Source: Flavobacterium lacus (GTDB lineage Bacteria > Bacteroidota > Bacteroidia > Flavobacteriales > Flavobacteriaceae). Taken from it: DNA of 64,000 nt. A program made the translations under genes and the position numbers. The notes beneath the pieces were generated by a model, which was given only the letters and a program-made list of their open reading frames with translations, made no database searches and was not told the DNA's origin. Shown here in pieces: positions 26,687 to 35,140 of the stretch. The stretch spans positions 62,001 through 126,000 of the forward strand of contig NZ_QLSV01000007.1 in assembly GCF_003268815.1 (NCBI RefSeq), given 5' to 3'. The number at the start of each line of letters is the position of its first letter. Position 1 is the first letter of the stretch.

Positions 26687-27394
26687 CTATTGAAACTTCC
26701 CCATCTCACTCCCACTTTCCACCTCAATCGCTTCCTGATTTTGCCGAAATAACCGTGCGGATAATGCTCCTTTTAAAACAATTTGGTCGCCTTTTACATC
26801 GAGCCAACTTCCTTCTCGCAAACCAATAACAGGTTGTGTATTGAATTGATGAAATTCTTTAATGCGAGTTTCGCGGGTTTCGCCCATGTGTTTCGAGTGC
26901 AAATCGGCATCCAAGTAGTGCGGATTCAAATTAAAAGGAATCGCTCCCAACGTTTCAAAACTCGGTGGATAAATAATCGGCATGTCGTTGGTGGTTTGCA
27001 TCGTGAGTCCGCAAATGTTGCTTCCGGCACTGGTGCCCAAATATGGTGTGCCATTTTCGATAACTTTTTTGAGTATTTGCATTTGGTTGTTTTGGTGCAA
27101 TTGCTTGACCAACAAAAAGGTGTTGCCACCTCCCGTAAAAATGCCTTCTGCTTTTTCAATGGCTCCGGTTGCGTTGGAAAATTCGTGTAAACCGTTGACT
27201 TTAATATTCAATAAAGTAAAAAACGATTTTACTTTCAGCGTATAATCATCATGCGAAATTCCACCGGGTCGGGCATACGGCACAAATAAAATGGTTTTGC
27301 AGTGAGCAAAATGAAGTTGTAATTCGGGTAACAAATACTCGAGGTAATTGCCATCATGAAGAGTGGAAGTGCTGGCGATAAGTAAGTTTTTCAT
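26687..27394 (-). CDS. pepE: Dipeptidase E (alpha-aspartyl dipeptidase, peptidase S51)
   Basis: This cytoplasmic enzyme hydrolyses Asp-X dipeptides. At 235 residues it is the usual length. The nucleophile Ser is S122 in GTPYLGTSAGSNI, the His is in NPHYLDADLH at about 159, and GIFTGGGNTFLLVKQLH is the conserved loop before the nucleophile. The Asp/Glu-binding arginine region is REGSWLDVKG. The gene is single and has a TATTTTTG promoter box at 27409-27416. Several reading frames on the opposite strand are shadows of this gene. Confidence 0.95.
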   Translation of the reverse strand: MKNLLIASTSTLHDGNYLEYLLPELQLHFAHCKTILFVPYARPGGISHDDYTLKVKSFFTLLNIKVNGLHEFSNATGAIEKAEGIFTGGGNTFLLVKQLHQNNQMQILKKVIENGTPYLGTSAGSNICGLTMQTTNDMPIIYPPSFETLGAIPFNLNPHYLDADLHSKHMGETRETRIKEFHQFNTQPVIGLREGSWLDVKGDQIVLKGALSARLFRQNQEAIEVESGSEMGKFQ

Positions 27395-27408
27395 GATTTC
27401 TGTTTTTA

Positions 27409-27416
27409 CAAAAATA
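27409..27416 (-). promoter_or_regulatory. Bacteroidetes -7 box for pepE
   Basis: Minus-strand TATTTTTG matches TAnnTTTG, 15 bases before the pepE ATG. Confidence 0.5.
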
Positions 27417-27594
27417 CGGATCGTGCCGATTGGATTTTCATCAGATTAACAAAAAATTACAAACTTGTTGGGAAATTCTTGGCAAGGCTTTGCAATACTT
27501 TTACTTGATGCTTTGTTGAATAATAAAAATTTTGTTTCAACTTTGTTTTTAAATTGTAAAGAATTGATAGAAAATTATAAAATTAGTTTGCTCG

Positions 27595-28344
27595 ATGAGC
27601 AAAAGTAAAATTGTCATAATCGTTTTTTTGTTTTGGGGTCCAATGCTATTTTCACAAACAACAATCAAAGGAAAAGTTGTGGTGAAAGAGCAATCGGCAG
27701 AAGGAATTCATGTGCTTAATTTGGTTTCGGAAGAAGCAACTATAACCAATGAAAAAGGGGAGTTTTCCATTGCGGTAAATGAAGATGATTTACTCGTTTT
27801 TTCTGCTGTTCATTTAGATTATTGGCGAAAGAGTATTTCAGCGAAAGACATTCAAAATGGCTACATTGAAATCGAAATCACACCAAAAGATATAAAATTA
27901 AAAGAAGTTGTTGTGACCGAATATACCAAAATCAACGCTCAAGATTTGGGAATTATTGATTATAAACCAAAAAGCTATACACCGGTAGAGCGAAAATTAA
28001 GACCGGCACAACTCAAAACAATTGATTTAATTAACTTTAATTCCTTGTTAATACCTTTAGATCCGCTGTTGTATTGGGCAACCGGAAGAACCAAATTACT
28101 TAAAGGTGAATTGGAAATTGAAAAAAAGGAATTACGGATTAAAAAATTGAACGACTGGTTTGATTATGAGTTTTATATCAATCAACTAAGCATTCCGGGA
28201 GAATATGTTGAAGGATTCAAATTTTTTATTATCTATGATGAGGAATTGACGGATTACATAAATTCAAACAGCAAAGTGCTCGGAAATTTTAGAATTACTC
28301 AATTAGCAGATGAATTTTTAACCTATTTGAAAGCAGATGAGTAG
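27595..28344 (+). CDS. Secreted carboxypeptidase-regulatory-like protein, paralogue 1 of 3
   Basis: This 249-residue protein has a signal peptide (MSKSKIVIIVFLFWGPMLFS). Residues about 22-105 form a CarboxypepD_reg-like beta-sandwich (IKGKVVVKEQSAEGIHVLNL, NEDDLLVFSAVHLDYW), the fold also found at the front of TonB-dependent receptors, and it is followed by a DEVVVTEY-type strand (LKEVVVTEYTKIN) and a helical C-terminus. No barrel follows, so it is not a receptor. It shares most of its first 140 residues with the next two genes; the end (EFLTYLKADE) also matches. It overlaps the next gene by 8 bases in ATGAGTAG geometry. Function unknown. Confidence 0.75.
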   Translation: MSKSKIVIIVFLFWGPMLFSQTTIKGKVVVKEQSAEGIHVLNLVSEEATITNEKGEFSIAVNEDDLLVFSAVHLDYWRKSISAKDIQNGYIEIEITPKDIKLKEVVVTEYTKINAQDLGIIDYKPKSYTPVERKLRPAQLKTIDLINFNSLLIPLDPLLYWATGRTKLLKGELEIEKKELRIKKLNDWFDYEFYINQLSIPGEYVEGFKFFIIYDEELTDYINSNSKVLGNFRITQLADEFLTYLKADE

Positions 28345-29089
28345 AACTTTAATTTTCTTGTTATTTTCATTCTTTACAATAACTTTTGTTTTTGGTCAAA
28401 AGCAAATTCATGGCGTTGTAAAAATTGAAAACGCTTCCGCAGAAGGTATTCATGTACTTAATTTGGTTACCGAAAAAGCAACTATAACTAATGAAAAAGG
28501 CGAGTTTTTATTGGAAGTAAAAGAAGATGATCTACTTGTTTTTTCTGCCGTTCATTTGAATTATTGGCGAAAAAGCATTTCGGAAAACGACATCAAAAAT
28601 GCCTTTATTGAAGTTATAATGACCACAAAAGAGCAAAAATTGGAGGAAGTAGTAGTAACCGAATATACCAAAATCAATGCTAAAGAGTTGGGAATTATTG
28701 ATTATGAACCTAAAAAATATACACCCGCCGAGCGAAGATTGCGAACCGCAGAAAAATTTAAATGGTATAGTCCGCTTCTAATTCCGTTAGGCGGAATGAG
28801 TGTTGATGGGCTAATTAATCAAATTAGTGGGCGAACCAATCAATTAAAAAAAGAAGTTGAAATTGAAAAAAAGGAATTATGGTTAAAAGAGTTGAACGAT
28901 TGGCATGAAAATGAATTCTACGTCAATCAACTAAGCATTCCGGAGGAAAATATAAATGGTTTCAAAGTTTTTGTAGTTTATGACGACGAATTTATAAATT
29001 ACCTCAATTCTAATGATACAATCAACGGAAGCTTGTGCCTTTCAAAATTAGCAAAAGAATTTTTAACGTATCTTAACAGCGATGAATAG
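28337..29089 (+). CDS. Secreted carboxypeptidase-regulatory-like protein, paralogue 2 of 3
   Basis: This 250-residue paralogue has signal peptide MSRTLIFLLFSFFTITFVFG. The N-terminal domain is close to its neighbours (ASAEGIHVLNLVTEKATITN, VKEDDLLVFSAVHLNYWRKS, EEVVVTEYTKINAKELGIID). The middle (EKFKWYSPLLIPLGGMS) differs between paralogues, while the end (EFLTYLNSDE) again matches. It is closer to paralogue 3 than to paralogue 1 in the beta-sandwich. It starts 8 bases before the end of paralogue 1 and overlaps paralogue 3 by 8 bases, both with an ATGARTAG junction, suggesting that whole gene units were duplicated in tandem. Confidence 0.75.
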   Translation: MSRTLIFLLFSFFTITFVFGQKQIHGVVKIENASAEGIHVLNLVTEKATITNEKGEFLLEVKEDDLLVFSAVHLNYWRKSISENDIKNAFIEVIMTTKEQKLEEVVVTEYTKINAKELGIIDYEPKKYTPAERRLRTAEKFKWYSPLLIPLGGMSVDGLINQISGRTNQLKKEVEIEKKELWLKELNDWHENEFYVNQLSIPEENINGFKVFVVYDDEFINYLNSNDTINGSLCLSKLAKEFLTYLNSDE

Positions 29090-29795
29090 ATTTTTTTTGT
29101 ACCTTAAAATTGCAATTTTAACCACGCTTTGTAGCTATGGTCAAAAAACGATTTATGGCGTTGTAAAAGTTGAAAACGCTTCCGCAGAAGGCATTCATGT
29201 TACCAATTTGGTTTCAGAAAAAGCAACGATTACAAATCAAAATGGAGAATTTTGGTTGGAAGTAAAGGAAGATGATTTGCTTGTTTTTTCTGCTGTTCAT
29301 TTGAATTATTGGCGAAAAAGTATTTCTTCAACCGATATTAAAAACGAAAAAATTGAAATTTTAATGTCCGCTAAAGTCAGTGAATTAGACGAAGTGGTAG
29401 TGACAGAATATACTAAAATCAATGCCCAAGATTTAGGGATTATTAATTATAAACCGGTTTCCTATACGCCGGCGGAAAGAAGATTAAGAACTGCTACAAC
29501 CGGACTTTTAGATCCATTGTTAAATTGGATGTCGGGGAGAACAAAGCAATTAAAAAAAGACATTGGCATTGAAAAAAAGGAATTTATGCTCCTATGGTTA
29601 GATGATAATTTTGAAGAATCAGTTTTTACGGATACATTTAAAATGCCCAAAGAATATGTAAATGGCTTCAAGTTTTATGTGGTAGAAGATGTTGATTTAG
29701 CACAAGCGATACAGGTCAAAAATAAATCACGTGTCACCTTTTTGTTAGGCGAATTAGCACAAGACTTTTTAAACTTTTTAAATAATGAAAAATAG
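29082..29795 (+). CDS. Secreted carboxypeptidase-regulatory-like protein, paralogue 3 of 3
   Basis: This 237-residue paralogue has an N-terminal hydrophobic start (MNRFFLYLKIAILTTLCSYG), then the shared domain (ASAEGIHVTNLVSEKATITN, KEDDLLVFSAVHLNYWRKSI, DEVVVTEYTKINAQDLGIIN, YTPAERRLRTAT). The middle and the end (AQDFLNFLNNEK) are more divergent than in the other two copies. It overlaps the following gene by 11 bases. No catalytic residues are evident; a binding or scaffold role near the downstream peptidase is only an inference from position. Confidence 0.75.
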   Translation: MNRFFLYLKIAILTTLCSYGQKTIYGVVKVENASAEGIHVTNLVSEKATITNQNGEFWLEVKEDDLLVFSAVHLNYWRKSISSTDIKNEKIEILMSAKVSELDEVVVTEYTKINAQDLGIINYKPVSYTPAERRLRTATTGLLDPLLNWMSGRTKQLKKDIGIEKKEFMLLWLDDNFEESVFTDTFKMPKEYVNGFKFYVVEDVDLAQAIQVKNKSRVTFLLGELAQDFLNFLNNEK

Positions 29796-30582
29796 ACTAC
29801 TACTTTTAATGACCTTGCTTTTGGCTCAATTTTCTTTTGCACAACTCGGCTCAAGAGAAATTATCAAAGGACAAATTATTTCTGAATTAACCGGCATCGA
29901 TAATGTTACGGTTTTTAATATTTCTTCTAATAAAGGAGCTGTTACTGATGATTTAGGTTTTTTTACCATGTATGCTCGACCATCGGACACCTTAGTTTTT
30001 TCGAGTGTGATTTTTAAATCGAAGAAACTGGTTCTAACCGAAAATGATTTTAAAGTCATCGTGTTAAAAATAAAATTGGAGGAGTTCATCAACGAGTTGG
30101 ATGAAGTTGTTGTAACGCCTTCAACACTTACGGGCGATTTAGAAAAAGATGCGAAAAACATTAAAGTCACAGACAAGCAAAGTGCCTTTAACAGTGGCGA
30201 GATTTCGGATATGCAATTGGAAAAAGATTTTCAATCAACCCAGTTCAACACTGCCATGCCAAGCGATTTGTCTATTCCCTACGGGATGGACTTTGTTAAA
30301 ATAGGGAAAATGGTGGGTAAACTTTTCGGAAAAGAAAAAAGCAAAGACCAACCCCTTGTTTTTACTTCGAATAAAAATTTTCAAGAAGCGGTGAAAGATA
30401 AATTTACCTATCATTTTTTTACCGAAACATTGGGTTTAAAGCAAGAAGAAATTGGTTTGTTTTTGAATTATTGCGATTCAGATCCTAATGTAAGAAAGTT
30501 ATTAGCAACCAATAAAGAAATTGATTTAATTGATTTTTTAATCAGTAAAAGCAAAGAATACAAAAATTTACGAAAGGAGTAA
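29785..30582 (+). CDS. Secreted carboxypeptidase-regulatory-like protein, distant fourth member
   Basis: This 265-residue protein has signal peptide MKNRLLLLMTLLLAQFSFAQ. The beta-sandwich domain is recognisable (IIKGQIISELTGIDNVTVFN, VTDDLGFFTMYARPSDTLVF) with the later ELDEVVVTP strand, but sequence is clearly different from the three tandem paralogues. The C-terminal 120 residues are helical and unlike them. This appears to be the type most often found next to DUF6702 and M1 peptidase genes in flavobacteria (recollection). It is 5 bases from the next gene, which has an unusually clear Shine-Dalgarno sequence. Confidence 0.75.
   Translation: MKNRLLLLMTLLLAQFSFAQLGSREIIKGQIISELTGIDNVTVFNISSNKGAVTDDLGFFTMYARPSDTLVFSSVIFKSKKLVLTENDFKVIVLKIKLEEFINELDEVVVTPSTLTGDLEKDAKNIKVTDKQSAFNSGEISDMQLEKDFQSTQFNTAMPSDLSIPYGMDFVKIGKMVGKLFGKEKSKDQPLVFTSNKNFQEAVKDKFTYHFFTETLGLKQEEIGLFLNYCDSDPNVRKLLATNKEIDLIDFLISKSKEYKNLRKE
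30573..30580 (+). promoter_or_regulatory. Shine-Dalgarno-like sequence before the DUF6702-like gene
   Basis: AAAGGAGT stands about 8-9 bases before the ATG at 30588 and overlaps the stop of the previous gene. Bacteroidetes mRNAs usually lack such a strong site, so it stands out and supports this start. Confidence 0.5.
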
Positions 30583-30587
30583 TTAGC

Positions 30588-31091
30588 ATGAAAAATAGGT
30601 TTTTTATTATTTTTTTGATAATCATTTCGCTTGCCATTTCGTCTTTTGAAATGCATAAATTTTATGTTTCTGTCACACAAATTAATTTTGCTCAAGACAA
30701 AAAAACCATTCAAATCACTAGCCGAATTTTTATTGATGATTTGAATAACGCTTTAGAAAAAAAGTACAAAAAGAAATTCTATATCGGTTCAACCAAAGAA
30801 ACAGAAGAAGAAATTCAACTGTTGAAGAATTATTTCAGCGAAAATTTTTCAATAAAAGTCAATAGTAAAACAAAACCAACCGTTTTTTTAGACAAAGAAA
30901 TCGAAGACGATGTGATTATTTTATATCATGTGATTCGAGACGTTTCCAAAATCAATTCACTCGAAATCAAAAATACTTTACTTTTCGATTTTCTTCCCGA
31001 ACAACAACACATCATTCACACTCAAATTTCCGGTAAAAAGTTAAGTGCTTTGCTCACTTTTGAAAATCGTACAGAGTTGTTAAATTATTGA
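30588..31091 (+). CDS. DUF6702-like exported protein
   Basis: This 167-residue protein starts MKNRFFIIFLIIISLAISSF, a signal peptide or anchor, followed by HKFYVSVTQINF and KTIQITSRIFIDDLNNALEK, which fit the DUF6702 family as I recall it (older annotations call it peptidase E, without basis in the sequence). It is mainly beta with no evident catalytic residues. In flavobacteria it is commonly found with an M1 aminopeptidase, as here 57 bases downstream. Function unknown. Confidence 0.7.
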   Translation: MKNRFFIIFLIIISLAISSFEMHKFYVSVTQINFAQDKKTIQITSRIFIDDLNNALEKKYKKKFYIGSTKETEEEIQLLKNYFSENFSIKVNSKTKPTVFLDKEIEDDVIILYHVIRDVSKINSLEIKNTLLFDFLPEQQHIIHTQISGKKLSALLTFENRTELLNY

Positions 31092-31148
31092 TAAAAATGT
31101 ATCGACATTTCTAAAATGCTTACTTTAGACGATTAAAAAAAAATACGA

Positions 31149-33404
31149 ATGAAGAAGTTTTTATTTTTAGCATTATTTCCAGCAATATTATTTGCTCAGG
31201 AGAAAACCGAAACCAAACGCGAGCCGGGTCATTATGACACCAATAAATTTAGCCAACTCTATGATTTATTGGCAACGCCCAACATGTTCAGAACGGCTTC
31301 CGGTGCTCCGGGTCCTGCTTACTATCAGCAACAAGCCGACTATAAAATGGACATCGTTCTCGATGACAAGAACAAACGATTAGATGGAGTTGAAACGATA
31401 ACCTATCTTAACAATTCTCCCGATGAACTAGAATATTTATGGGTGCAATTAGACCAAAATATGCGTTCCCGTCAATCAAAAACGCCATTGATTGAGAGTC
31501 AACGAATGGATGGTTCTATTCCTGTAGATGGTTTCGTGAAAAAATACATGCAAGATGGTTTCGATGGGGGATTCAATATCGTTCATGTGCACGATGCGGG
31601 TGGAAAACCACTTTCGCATAGCATCAATCAAACGATGATGCGAATTAATTTGCCAACGCCATTAAAACCAAATCAAAAAGTTTCTTTTTCCATAAAATGG
31701 TGGTATAACATTAATAATTACCGAGTCGATGGCGGTCGTTCAGGTTACGAAGAATTTGAAAAAGATGGCAATCGATTGTTTGTAATTGCTCAATTTTTTC
31801 CAAGAATGGCTGTGTACAATGATGTCGAAGGATGGCAAAATATGCAATTTTGGGGACGTGGCGAATTCGCTCTTCCTTTTGGAAATTACGACGTTAACAT
31901 TACTGTTCCTGCTGATCATGTTTTGGAAGCAACCGGTGTTTTACTCAATAGAAAAGAGGTATTTACTGCGGAGCAAATCAAACGCTACGAGTTAGCTGAA
32001 AAAACATTCGACAAACCGGTTTTAATTATCACCCCGGAAGAAGCAAAAGCCAATGAAAAAGGTTTTTCCACTAAAACAAAAACATGGAAATTTAGAGCAG
32101 AAAACGTGCGTGATTATGCATTTTCATCCTCCAGAAAATTCATTTACGATGCAATGGCAGTGAAATTAGATACCAAAAATGTGATGGCGATTTCACTTTA
32201 TCCAAACGAAAGTAATCCGTTGTGGGAAGAATTCTCAACTCGTGCAGTTGCTCAAACGTTGATTACTTATTCGCGTCACACGTTCGATTATCCGTACCAC
32301 AAAGCCATTTCCATTTCTGCCGAAGATCAAGGAATGGAATACCCAATGATTTGTTGGAATTACGGTCGCCCGGATGCTAACGGATTTGTGTCAGACCGCA
32401 TCAAATATGGAATGATTAGCGTAATTATCCACGAAGTAGGACACAATTATTTTCCAATGATTGTTAATTCAGACGAACGCCAATGGTCTTGGATGGACGA
32501 GGGATTAGATACTTTTTTGCAATATTTAGCCGAACAGGATTTCATGGAAAATTACCCATCCAGTCGCGGACCGGCAAGCAAAATTGTGCCTTATATGAGT
32601 GGCGATCAACGATTTTTAGAACCGATTATGTCCAACTCCGAAGGCATTCACCAATTTGGTGCCAATGCTTATTCCAAACCTGCAACCGGATTAAATATTT
32701 TACGTGAAACCATTATGGGTCGCGAGTTGTTTGACCACGCTTTTAAAACCTACGCCAACCGTTGGAAATTCAAACATCCAACTCCGGAAGATTTTTTCAG
32801 AACAATGGAGGACGCTTCTGCCGTTGATTTAGATTGGTTTTGGCGAGGTTGGTTTTTCTCGACCGATTACGTCGATATCGGTATCAAAGAAGTGAAACAA
32901 TATTTTGTAACCGATGAACCAACCACAGAATTAAAGAACGTAAAAGCCCGCAGAGGCCGTTTCGGAACCGCCACCGGACCTTATGTTTATTTGGTAGAAT
33001 CCAATCATAAAGAGCTTAAAAATAACCATAAAAAAGCATTGGCAAGAGAAGATATCAGTTCGTTAAACGACTTTATTGCAACAAAATACACAGCCGAAGA
33101 AAAAGCAATATTAAAAGAACCAAAATATTTCTACGAAGTAGAATTTGATAAACCGGGCGGAATGATTATGCCAATTATCGTTGAGTTGCAATTTGAAGAT
33201 GGGACTTCTGAAACCCATCATTTCCCGGCACAAATTTGGCGAAAAAGCAACCAAACGGCTACAAGAGTTTTTGCCACAGATAAACCAATCAAAAAAATTC
33301 AGCTCGATCCAAAATTGGAAACAGCCGATATTGATGTGACTAATAATACTTGGCCAAAAGAAGCCGTAAAATCAAAATTCGACGAATTAGATAAATCAAA
33401 ATAA
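31149..33404 (+). CDS. Secreted M1 family zinc aminopeptidase
   Basis: This 751-residue protein has signal peptide MKKFLFLALFPAILFAQ. The catalytic zinc motif is HEVGH (residues 428-432) with the third ligand Glu at 451 in WSWMDEGLDTFLQY, exactly the HExxH-x18-E spacing. The exopeptidase loop is present as a GAMEN variant, AEDQGMEYPM. The N-terminal beta domain (VVLDDKNKRLDGVETITYLN) and helical C-terminal region are as in M1 peptidases of Bacteroidetes. It may cleave peptides in the periplasm for nutrition. It lies at the end of the run of secreted genes and is followed by repeat copy B. Confidence 0.93.
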   Translation: MKKFLFLALFPAILFAQEKTETKREPGHYDTNKFSQLYDLLATPNMFRTASGAPGPAYYQQQADYKMDIVLDDKNKRLDGVETITYLNNSPDELEYLWVQLDQNMRSRQSKTPLIESQRMDGSIPVDGFVKKYMQDGFDGGFNIVHVHDAGGKPLSHSINQTMMRINLPTPLKPNQKVSFSIKWWYNINNYRVDGGRSGYEEFEKDGNRLFVIAQFFPRMAVYNDVEGWQNMQFWGRGEFALPFGNYDVNITVPADHVLEATGVLLNRKEVFTAEQIKRYELAEKTFDKPVLIITPEEAKANEKGFSTKTKTWKFRAENVRDYAFSSSRKFIYDAMAVKLDTKNVMAISLYPNESNPLWEEFSTRAVAQTLITYSRHTFDYPYHKAISISAEDQGMEYPMICWNYGRPDANGFVSDRIKYGMISVIIHEVGHNYFPMIVNSDERQWSWMDEGLDTFLQYLAEQDFMENYPSSRGPASKIVPYMSGDQRFLEPIMSNSEGIHQFGANAYSKPATGLNILRETIMGRELFDHAFKTYANRWKFKHPTPEDFFRTMEDASAVDLDWFWRGWFFSTDYVDIGIKEVKQYFVTDEPTTELKNVKARRGRFGTATGPYVYLVESNHKELKNNHKKALAREDISSLNDFIATKYTAEEKAILKEPKYFYEVEFDKPGGMIMPIIVELQFEDGTSETHHFPAQIWRKSNQTATRVFATDKPIKKIQLDPKLETADIDVTNNTWPKEAVKSKFDELDKSK

Positions 33405-33409
33405 GAAGC

Positions 33410-33547
33410 TAATCCTGCTATCCGCTTCAATATTTTGCTGTTTTTACAGATTTTGTAAGTCAAAAAAAGAGCTTCCGTTGGTCGCTTTTTTTTGCCAACA
33501 AAATCAAGGAAAAACAGCAAAATATTTCCGCTACTATCAGGGCTAAA
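33410..33547 (+). repeat. Dispersed intergenic palindromic repeat, copy B
   Basis: This repeat folds into a long hairpin. Inner arms AATATTTTGCTGTTTTT (from about 33429) and AAAAACAGCAAAATATT (from about 33511) pair perfectly; the outer ends TGCTATCCGCTTCA and TTTCCGCTACTATCAGGG are partly paired. At the centre is a second hairpin, CAAAAAAAGAGCTTCCGTTG with GTCGCTTTTTTTTG, which copy A matches except for one base. It follows the M1 peptidase gene and stands ten bases before the tatA promoter. Confidence 0.75.
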
Positions 33548-33556
33548 AAATCTTCG

Positions 33557-33564
33557 TACATTTG
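33557..33564 (+). promoter_or_regulatory. Bacteroidetes -7 box for tatA
   Basis: TACATTTG matches TAnnTTTG, 22 bases before the ATG at 33587. It stands just after repeat copy B. Confidence 0.5.
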
Positions 33565-33586
33565 CAATCAAAACAACAACAGAATT

Positions 33587-33934
33587 ATGTTTGGAATAGG
33601 AGGAGGAGAATTCATACTCATCATATTAGTGGTACTGATGCTTTTTGGGTCCGATAAAGTTCCCGAAATAGCCAGAACATTGGGCAAAATGTTTCGACAG
33701 TTGAAATACGCCACCGATGATATAAAAAATGAAATTCAAAAAAGTGCAGAAGCCAACGGAATAGACACCAACAGCTTAACCGGTGGAATTTCGGAAGAAA
33801 TTGACAAAGTAAAACAAAGTTTTAACAGTACAGTGAATTCAACAACAGGAGTAGACACCAACTTTACAACCGAAATTGAAAAAACTAAAGAAGATATCGA
33901 ACAAATCACCGGACCCATTAAAAGACAGTTTTAA
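33587..33934 (+). CDS. tatA: Twin-arginine translocase subunit TatA/TatE
   Basis: TatA forms the pore-related part of the Tat pathway, which exports folded proteins. The 115-residue protein has one membrane helix near residues 7-21 (EFILIILVVLMLFG), the hinge GSDKVPEIARTLGKMFRQLK (F and P-x-x-A-R-x-x-G conserved) and an amphipathic helix, then a long hydrophilic tail. The tail is longer than in E. coli TatA, as is usual for flavobacteria. tatC is not in the window. Two bases separate it from the PAP2 gene. Confidence 0.93.
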   Translation: MFGIGGGEFILIILVVLMLFGSDKVPEIARTLGKMFRQLKYATDDIKNEIQKSAEANGIDTNSLTGGISEEIDKVKQSFNSTVNSTTGVDTNFTTEIEKTKEDIEQITGPIKRQF

Positions 33935-33936
33935 CC

Positions 33937-34500
33937 GTGGAAGAACTTATTCAACTTGATAAAGATTTATTTCTTTTTCTCAATAATTTGGGCTCTGAAC
34001 AATGGGACGGATTTTGGTTAGTCATCACCAAACAAGTCTATTGGTCGCCTTTATTTGTTTTTGTTTTCTATTTTATCATAAAAAAAATCGGTTGGAAACA
34101 ATTTGGAATTTTAGTGCTTTTTCTGGCGGCTTTAATTCTCGTTACAGACCAATTAACTAATCTTGCTAAATACATGTTCGAACGTCTTCGGCCATGCAGC
34201 GATCCAACTTTAGAAGGTCAAGTTAGAGAGGTTTTGGAACGAAGTTCGTATGGTTATTTTTCCGGTCATGCTTCCAATTCTATGGCAACCACGACTTTTA
34301 TTTTTCTGCTTTTCAGAAAACATTTTAAGTATCTGTTTTGGTTATTCCTATTTCCGTTAATTTTTGCCTATAGCCGAATTTACCTCGGATTGCATTTTCC
34401 TGCAGATATTATTTCAGGCTACATCTTCGGAATCTTTACTGGAACTTTATTTTATCGTATTTATAAAATAATGCAGCCAAAGTATTTTTCAACTAATTAA
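33937..34500 (+). CDS. PAP2 family membrane phosphatase
   Basis: This 187-residue membrane protein starts at GTG 33937 (the next ATG would cut away the helix before the first conserved part). It has about five to six membrane helices. The acid phosphatase motifs are KYMFERLRPC (K-x6-RP), SGHASNSMATTTF (SGH) and YSRIYLGLHFPADIISGY (SR-x5-H-x3-D). Likely substrates are undecaprenyl diphosphate or phosphatidic acid; a lipid-carrier role would fit the cell wall genes elsewhere but is not shown. It lies two bases after tatA and overlaps the convergent methyltransferase gene by 4 bases. Confidence 0.9.
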   Translation: MEELIQLDKDLFLFLNNLGSEQWDGFWLVITKQVYWSPLFVFVFYFIIKKIGWKQFGILVLFLAALILVTDQLTNLAKYMFERLRPCSDPTLEGQVREVLERSSYGYFSGHASNSMATTTFIFLLFRKHFKYLFWLFLFPLIFAYSRIYLGLHFPADIISGYIFGIFTGTLFYRIYKIMQPKYFSTN

Positions 34501-35138
34501 AGCACCCGACTTAGCGTCAGCCCGTCTCGAATAGGCAACAAAACTGTTTCCACTCTTGGGTCATTTTTTAATCGTTGATTGTATTCCAATAAAATTTTCG
34601 TACTCAAATCGCCTTCTTTCAAAGGTTCAACCACTTTACCGGACCACAATACATTATCCGATAAAATAATACCGCCTTTGTTCATTTTTGGAACTATTAA
34701 TTCATAATAGTTGAGGTAATTTTCTTTATCCGCATCAATAAAAACCAAATCAAATTTCGTGTCTAATGTTGGAATTACCTCTACTGCTTCACCCAAATGT
34801 TGCACAATTTGATTTCCCCATGGTGATTGGTCAAAATATTTTCGTTGAAAGTCAACTAATTCTTCTTTAATATCGATCGTATGAACAATTCCGTTTGCTT
34901 GCATTCCTTCACACAAACATAAAGTTGCATAACCGGTATAGGTTCCAATTTCCAAAATGGAAGTCGGACGAATTAATTTAGATAACATACTCAAAACCCT
35001 TCCCTGAAAATGACCACTTAACATGCGTGGCAATAAAATTTTTTGATAGGTTTCTTTGTTCAATTGAGCTAATAATTCCGGTTCATCTTGCGAATGAGCC
35101 GTCACGTAATCTTCTAAATCTTCGGAGAGGAAATGCAT
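34497..35138 (-). CDS. O-methyltransferase (class I SAM-dependent, caffeoyl-CoA OMT-like)
   Basis: This 213-residue protein has the Methyltransf_3 layout: SILEIGTYTGYATLCLCEGM (SAM motif I), GIVHTIDIKEE, then FDLVFIDADKENYLNYYELI (motif with metal-binding Asp) and KGGIILSDNVLWSGKVV (second metal ligand region with DN). These features fit Mg-dependent O-methyltransferases. The acceptor is unknown. The gene lies 2 bases upstream of the toxin gene's stop region on the same strand, so it could be read through from the toxin-antitoxin transcript; its 3' end overlaps the PAP2 gene by 4 bases. Confidence 0.88.
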   Translation of the reverse strand: MHFLSEDLEDYVTAHSQDEPELLAQLNKETYQKILLPRMLSGHFQGRVLSMLSKLIRPTSILEIGTYTGYATLCLCEGMQANGIVHTIDIKEELVDFQRKYFDQSPWGNQIVQHLGEAVEVIPTLDTKFDLVFIDADKENYLNYYELIVPKMNKGGIILSDNVLWSGKVVEPLKEGDLSTKILLEYNQRLKNDPRVETVLLPIRDGLTLSRVL

Positions 35139-35140
35139 AA

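Noticed and set aside
26783-27245. Two plus-strand and one extra minus-strand frames inside pepE
   Set aside because: They are shadows of pepE, which has intact catalytic motifs over its whole length.
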